Assembly (NCBI RefSeq): GCF_013368755.1
Contig: NC_049561.1
Span: 4,836,001 to 4,900,000 of the forward strand
Source: Talaromyces rugulosus
Taxonomy: Eukaryota > Ascomycota > Eurotiomycetes > Eurotiales > Trichocomaceae
Direction of reading: 5' to 3'
Length of the DNA: 64,000 nucleotides
How positions within the stretch are numbered: the stretch's first letter is position 1; each line of letters begins with the position of its first letter. The notes below the pieces were generated by a model. The model worked only from the letters and a program-made list of their open reading frames with translations, made no database searches and was not told the origin of the DNA. Shown piece after piece: positions 59,089 through 64,000 of the stretch. Position numbers and translations under genes: made by a program.

Positions 59089-62000
59089 TCAGGCCGACGC
59101 AACTTGCAGCGCATCGTAATACACATCCAACAAACACCCTGCCGACCACGCCTGCGTTGGGGACTAATCCATCTAGTTAGTATGATCCCAGAAAGATATA
59201 TAATATAAATTTTAAAAAAAAGTAGAACTTACCGAATCAGCACAATACTCGCCAGCTCCATTCGTCAACTCAGTCAACCCCTTCCACGGACTCTCTCTCA
59301 ACGCGCGTTTACAACCCTCAAGCCTGCGCGTAATCTGCTGAAACGTCTCGGTGCGTTCTTCTGCATTCTTCCTGCGCAACAAATCGAAATGCAACAGAGC
59401 GCGCAGGAAGAATCCCCGTGGCCAGAGCCATTCTGGGCCCTGGTGGTAGTTTCGGCCCTTGGATGTGGCGAAATCCGTCGAGTCTTCCGAGTTGTTGTAA
59501 TTGGGTCTGTAGTTGAGGTCAGATGGGTCTAGGGTTGCGACGCCTGTAGGACCGAGGAGCACGGAATCAGCAACGGAGAGCGCTTGCAGGGCGTGTGATG
59601 GCTCAAACAGGTCCGGGGCGACGGTCATTGCGATGGGGAACTGGGCGCGTAGTTGGTAGTCTTCATATGGTTTCCCAGATTTGTACAAATCTTTGTAGAT
59701 GCCTCGGCGGTTGACGATGGATGCGTCAATATCGTACTGGGAATCTTCAGCGGCGTCGAGAGGGATGTAATAGCATCGTTCAAAGTTTTGTTTGATGCGC
59801 GCTGCCCAGTCAGCAAAAGAAACTGTTTCGCTGTTGGCCGTGTCGACGCCCTTGTTCTCGTATTTGCCTTCTGTCCGGAGTTGTTCTACCCATTTGAGAG
59901 CGCTATACACTAAACCGGTAATTTCAACAGCAGCGCCGTCTCGAGGCGTCCCTGGCACTCCCTTGCTTCCAGCCTTGACGCTCTCGCCCATTTTATCCAT
60001 CCATGTGCCGCAGTTGTACTGACTACCGCCAAAGACAATACCGGTCGTCCAGTCGACATTGATGTCGATCTGGAATCCCTCGGGCTTCATCTGCACGTCT
60101 AGATCAGGTCCTGCATTGTACTCCCTGAAACTAATCCCGGAAGCATGCCGATCAAACACTTCCTGGATAATCTCGTGGATTGTTGAAGACTTTGAATACG
60201 CGCGCGCGTCATCGTAAGGAAACCAAGTATCGTCATACGGCAAAAACCGCCTGGGAACCTTTTCATCCAATATCTTGATGCCGTCCGGAACCATCTTGGT
60301 ATAATCCTGGATCGCCTGCAAAAAGAACCACACCGAGTCGCGAGAGTTATACCGGGGCAGCTTGCCACTGCTCAACAGGTTCGGAATCATTCCGTGCTTG
60401 AGAACGCTTGCAAATCCAAAAATATGTTCCTTGGCTTCGTCAAACCGACCAGTACATAACAGAAGACCGCGGAGAGAAATAAACACATCTCGTCCCCAGC
60501 ACCGAGCCCAGTCTACTGCAAAATGCGGCAGGCCAGCCGCGAGACTGGGCACGCTCTTTGACGGCCACACGGATGCCGAACTGACATATCCAACTTGCTG
60601 GATACTAACCATCGCCAATTGATGGATGAACTGCTGCCCGTTTTGAATATTCTCGTCAAACAACTGAATCCCCCGCCGCCATGCCGCTGTGAATGCGCTC
60701 TGGATGATGATTGCAAAGTATCGCGGGAGCAAAAAATTGGGCAGCTTTCGGACTACATCGAAGCGCTCGCGGAGCCAGGCAGCTGGCCCATGAAGGTGAG
60801 CGTATCCTTCTTGTTTAGCTACTTTTTCCAAACGGCCAACAATATAATCCAATGCCCACTCTCCTTGCCGCAAGTGATCGCACAGAGGGTGGCCCAGTTC
60901 ATTGTACCGGACGATATTCTCGAGAACACTCCACCAGCCTTGAAGACCGGCATATACCAATGGGCCATGGTTAGGGATGCTGTAAACACCGTCTTCGCCG
61001 TTGGACGAGTCTCGCTCTTCAGCCTCGCATCTGTACAATGCAAAGTTGAGATCAATCAGGTCAAGCTTTGAGAAAGCCTCGTCCGCACCACTCGTGATGT
61101 AGGAATCTAGACCATCTGCATGCTCGACACTTGGGATCCACGTTTCAAACAAGGCAATAGATCCAGGAACAAAGTTGTCTGAAATCGAAATGGTAGTGTT
61201 CTCGCCGTCAATAGCAATACTGGCGCTTTCCAAATTCACAACTTCACTCGGGAGGCCTCGGAGAAGCTTTGGGTCATCCAATACTTTGCTTTGAGACTCG
61301 TCGCCAATGTTAACATTAAGCTTCCAGCATCCAATAAGCTTTGCATGCGTTCCAGTCAGATGTGTCGGCGCAAGCACGCCATTTCCATCCCCGTACCCCG
61401 GAAACGCGGTATGCGCAATTAAGAAAATACCCTTTCTCTGTTTTGGATGCACCCGATGAACTGTAATGTACTCTCCATCGTGGTGAATATGAGTCTCGTC
61501 GTATCCTTCGGCGCCCATCTTAGTATGGAATTCGTTCAATATCTTCTTCACGCCGCCTATACCCCCAGCACCAGATCCAGGCTGAATTGATGTCTGGTCT
61601 GAAAACTCCGATGCATACAAACGAGTTTCAGATACAAGGTTGATCAGCCGTGGGTAGATTTCGTCGTACCCCATGACACTTCCTGTCGCAGAAGCACACA
61701 TTGCGACGAGCGCGGCGTTTGGAAGCGTGTCTCTTGCGTCTCGCTTTTGGGCAGGGACTTCGTTATCATGGGTGCAATCCATGAATAACGCGTGCACAGG
61801 ACTTTGACGGATATGATTGATAGTCTCTCCCCCCTTTGACGCAGCAGCGGATGCTGATGGAAGATCGAGTTCGAAACTCCCGATAGGACGTCCTCCGTGA
61901 CGGTGGACCAGTCGACTAAGCTCTTCGGTGCTCCATGCTTGCATCGCCTCTCTGATCAACGCACTCAGACCAAGCCGCTTAACAAAGATGTAGTCGGTTT

Positions 62001-63801
62001 CTTCCGACCCGGTAAAAAGCTCTGCGAATACGGCCAAGTTTGGTCGTACCTTGCGGGCTTGGTCGAGGAAGTATTCTGCAACCACCAATGGGGTTGAATG
62101 GCAGTTGTCGACGCGGAATCCTGAAAAGTATTTCGCCATCAACTGAGTATACTTTGTCATATAGTCCCAGAGGAACGGATTGTCCTTTGGTGACGACCCA
62201 TATCTCAGTTTAACACAGTCGCCCCATACTATGACTTCTCGTCGGAGATAAGCCCGTGAGTCAGGCCCGGCATTGTCTTTCATAGCATCGGCGTTCCATA
62301 TCCAACCGTTATTGGCCAAGGCGAGAGACTTGGGATTGTGCTTTTTTGTGGTTTCATTCGTCGGCAGTCTGGTAAAGTAGCTTTCTATGAGGGGATTTTC
62401 CTTTGTCACTGGGCCTACCTTGGGGCCATGATCGTCGATTCTCATGTATTTGACCCGATTGAAGATCTGGTCCACAATGACGGCAACCTCGGCGTCGTAT
62501 TCCTTGTAAAATGGCAGATTGACTTCATCTAGAATGCGCGAAACTTCATCTGCAACCGTAGACGCATCTGTTGAACTGTTGCCAGGTCCAAACACGGCAG
62601 CAAAAAGAGGCAAAGCTTTTGATGCATCCACCTTTCGAGAAAACCTCCCCAATATTTGAGATGCGTTCTGAAGAGCGTTTTCACGAATATAGTCTGCCTT
62701 TTCCTTTAAAGACCATGACTGGGCGTCGCTGATGGGTTCAACAGCAGAACTGCCTTTCCAGGCGTCGACAAGCCGGCTGGAGTTTTCCTTGACATCTATG
62801 ACGTAAAACTGCCACAGGTCAATCCCATCGATAGCATGCTTGCGCATCGCGCTAGTCACTTTGAGAAGATCATCGACATCTTTGAATTCAGTGGGCAGGG
62901 CCAGCTTTTCCAAGTCATCGCTGTACTTTAGCAACGCGGTGTCGAGGTCCAGAGCAGCCTCCAACCAAGGTGCTGTTTCCACATTGTATCCCGCCTCGGG
63001 GTGCTCCTCCAACCACTTGCTGTTATTCGCAGTATGGTTCCAGACAACATCGGTCAAGCCCAGCAAGCCATGTTCATTCTCCATCTTGGCGATCAGAGCA
63101 GCCACGTCCTTTTCGCCATTCGGAAACACCTCGGGATCAAACCCCAGCTGGTCGTAGATACTATACGGCGAGTTGGAATCGCCTCGTTTCATCAACGGCG
63201 TAAAGTGGATCATATTGTAATTCCGCTGCGATATACCGCGCAAATGGTTCTCCCAGTCCGTCGGGTACTTGCCCATAAACTTTGAAATAACCGAAAAAAT
63301 AGACAGCGCGTCCAATGGCACGTCCTTGCCGCGCAAAGTCAACGCCGGCGAGACATCGACATAGTGCACGGGACTCTTCTCCTCCTTTGCAGCGGGCAGA
63401 TCAGAAGCCGAGAATTTCGGGAGAGGCGAGTATGTTGCGTAGAAAGCGAAGGCGCCAGCCTGGGTAATGGGCACGTCAATATGAATATCTTTGTTGAAGT
63501 CCGGTTGGAGGCTATACGCGTTAATTGAGTTGTCCCTGTGTCCTTTTTCTTTGGTGTATTGACGTGTGTCTTTGTATTCTTACTTGAATTGGCGAAACGT
63601 CGACCGATTAAACTCGGCGCCCTCCTCGGGGATGTTCACCCACAGACTGCCCTTTCGACATATCGAGCTGGAGCCCTCGATCACAAAGCGAAGAGTATAT
63701 GCCGGGTCGGTCGGTGGAGGAAGGTAGATGTAGCCTCCTGGGATATCTGGCGAGCCATCGTCTTTCAGAGGCAGCAGGTAGACGCGGCGCGAGGAGCTCA
63801 T
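59089..63801 (-). CDS. GDB1: Glycogen debranching enzyme (4-alpha-glucanotransferase / amylo-alpha-1,6-glucosidase)
   Basis: Bifunctional cytosolic enzyme that removes glycogen branch stubs. Exon 1 (63801-about 63583) has MSSSRRVYLLPLKDDGSPDI. The main exon carries the GH13-like transferase domain with VDVSPALTLRGKDVPLDALS, LTDVVWNHTANNSKWL, nucleophile region SGFRVDNCHSTPL, acid FAELFTGSEETDYIF and FMDCTHDNEVPAQKRD. The C-terminal glucosidase (GH133-type) domain has HFAVDWARCWGRDVFISLRG, IPNLLSSGKLPRYNSRDSVW, VFGGSQYNCGTWMDKMGES and YHQGPEWLWPRGFFLRALLH. A last exon beyond a donor at about 59231 reads SPTQAWSAGCLLDVYYDALQ and stops at TGA 59089-59091. Total about 1,520 residues, normal for the family; catalytic motifs all present. 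Confidence 0.96.
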
Positions 63802-64000
63802 CGTGGAAGAAGAGCTGGTAGGGGTGTGTTGCTAAAAGTCCGCGCTGTCGGACAGTGAAGAACTGCAGTCAACGCATTGATTGAGACATTGAAAGGTCAA
63901 AGCAGGGGTTTTATGTCACAGTGGGCGAGCGAGCGAGCTAGTCTTCCTGTCCTCCGCAACCAAGTCTGGAGCTCGCCAGCCCCGCCGAGTCAACGGCGTC
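63802..64000. promoter_or_regulatory. Upstream region of GDB1
   Basis: The last 199 bases hold the 5' leader and proximal promoter of GDB1. No specific site claimed. Confidence 0.5.

Overview
The window is nuclear DNA from a filamentous ascomycete. Short spliceosomal introns (about 45-90 nt, GT..AG) interrupt most genes, genes lie a few hundred bases apart on both strands, and the conserved genes are of fungal type. The repertoire (recyclin F-box/Sec10 protein, CmcJ/NvfI-family gene, fungal STAND proteins, a PaxM-like monooxygenase fused to a membrane domain) suggests Eurotiales, an Aspergillus/Penicillium-like fungus. That placement is inference from protein flavour only.

Layout. 0-20 kb is conserved housekeeping sequence: eIF3b (cut by the left edge), a DEK_C/SWIB chromatin protein, the ribosome-collision E3 ligase Hel2, meiotic MutS homologue MSH4, ribosome-assembly factor Rsa4, a secreted CAP protein, recyclin (F-box plus Sec10), cytochrome c1 and a gamma-glutamylcyclotransferase-like protein. 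Several are divergent pairs sharing one upstream region (eIF3b/SWIB, MSH4/Rsa4, recyclin/cytochrome c1). 20.7-24.9 kb holds two broken metabolic genes: an FAD monooxygenase fused to a polytopic membrane domain with two in-frame TAG stops, and an epoxide hydrolase whose middle third has been flipped onto the other strand. 25-35.5 kb is again mostly intact: a coiled-coil protein, DAHP synthase, two SDR oxidoreductases, a CSC1/OSCA-type channel and a haloacid-dehalogenase-like enzyme.

35.7-53 kb is an accessory, AT-rich, gene-poor island. It contains a truncated fungal STAND N-terminal domain, a full NB-ARC plus TPR STAND NTPase (NLR-like), an uncharacterised single-pass membrane protein, a CmcJ/NvfI (asaB-like) oxidoreductase-family gene, an uncharacterised frameshifted gene, and long stretches with only decayed ORFs. 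53-64 kb returns to conserved content: a large F-box protein with a long leader, a small Rossmann-fold protein and the bifunctional glycogen debranching enzyme.

Most interesting: the intragenic inversion in the epoxide hydrolase; the monooxygenase fusion, whose stops and lost glycines look largely like C-to-T changes at CpA (RIP-like); and the NLR-like island with an intact and a decayed STAND gene side by side. No tRNA, rRNA, CRISPR array or intact transposon was recognised.
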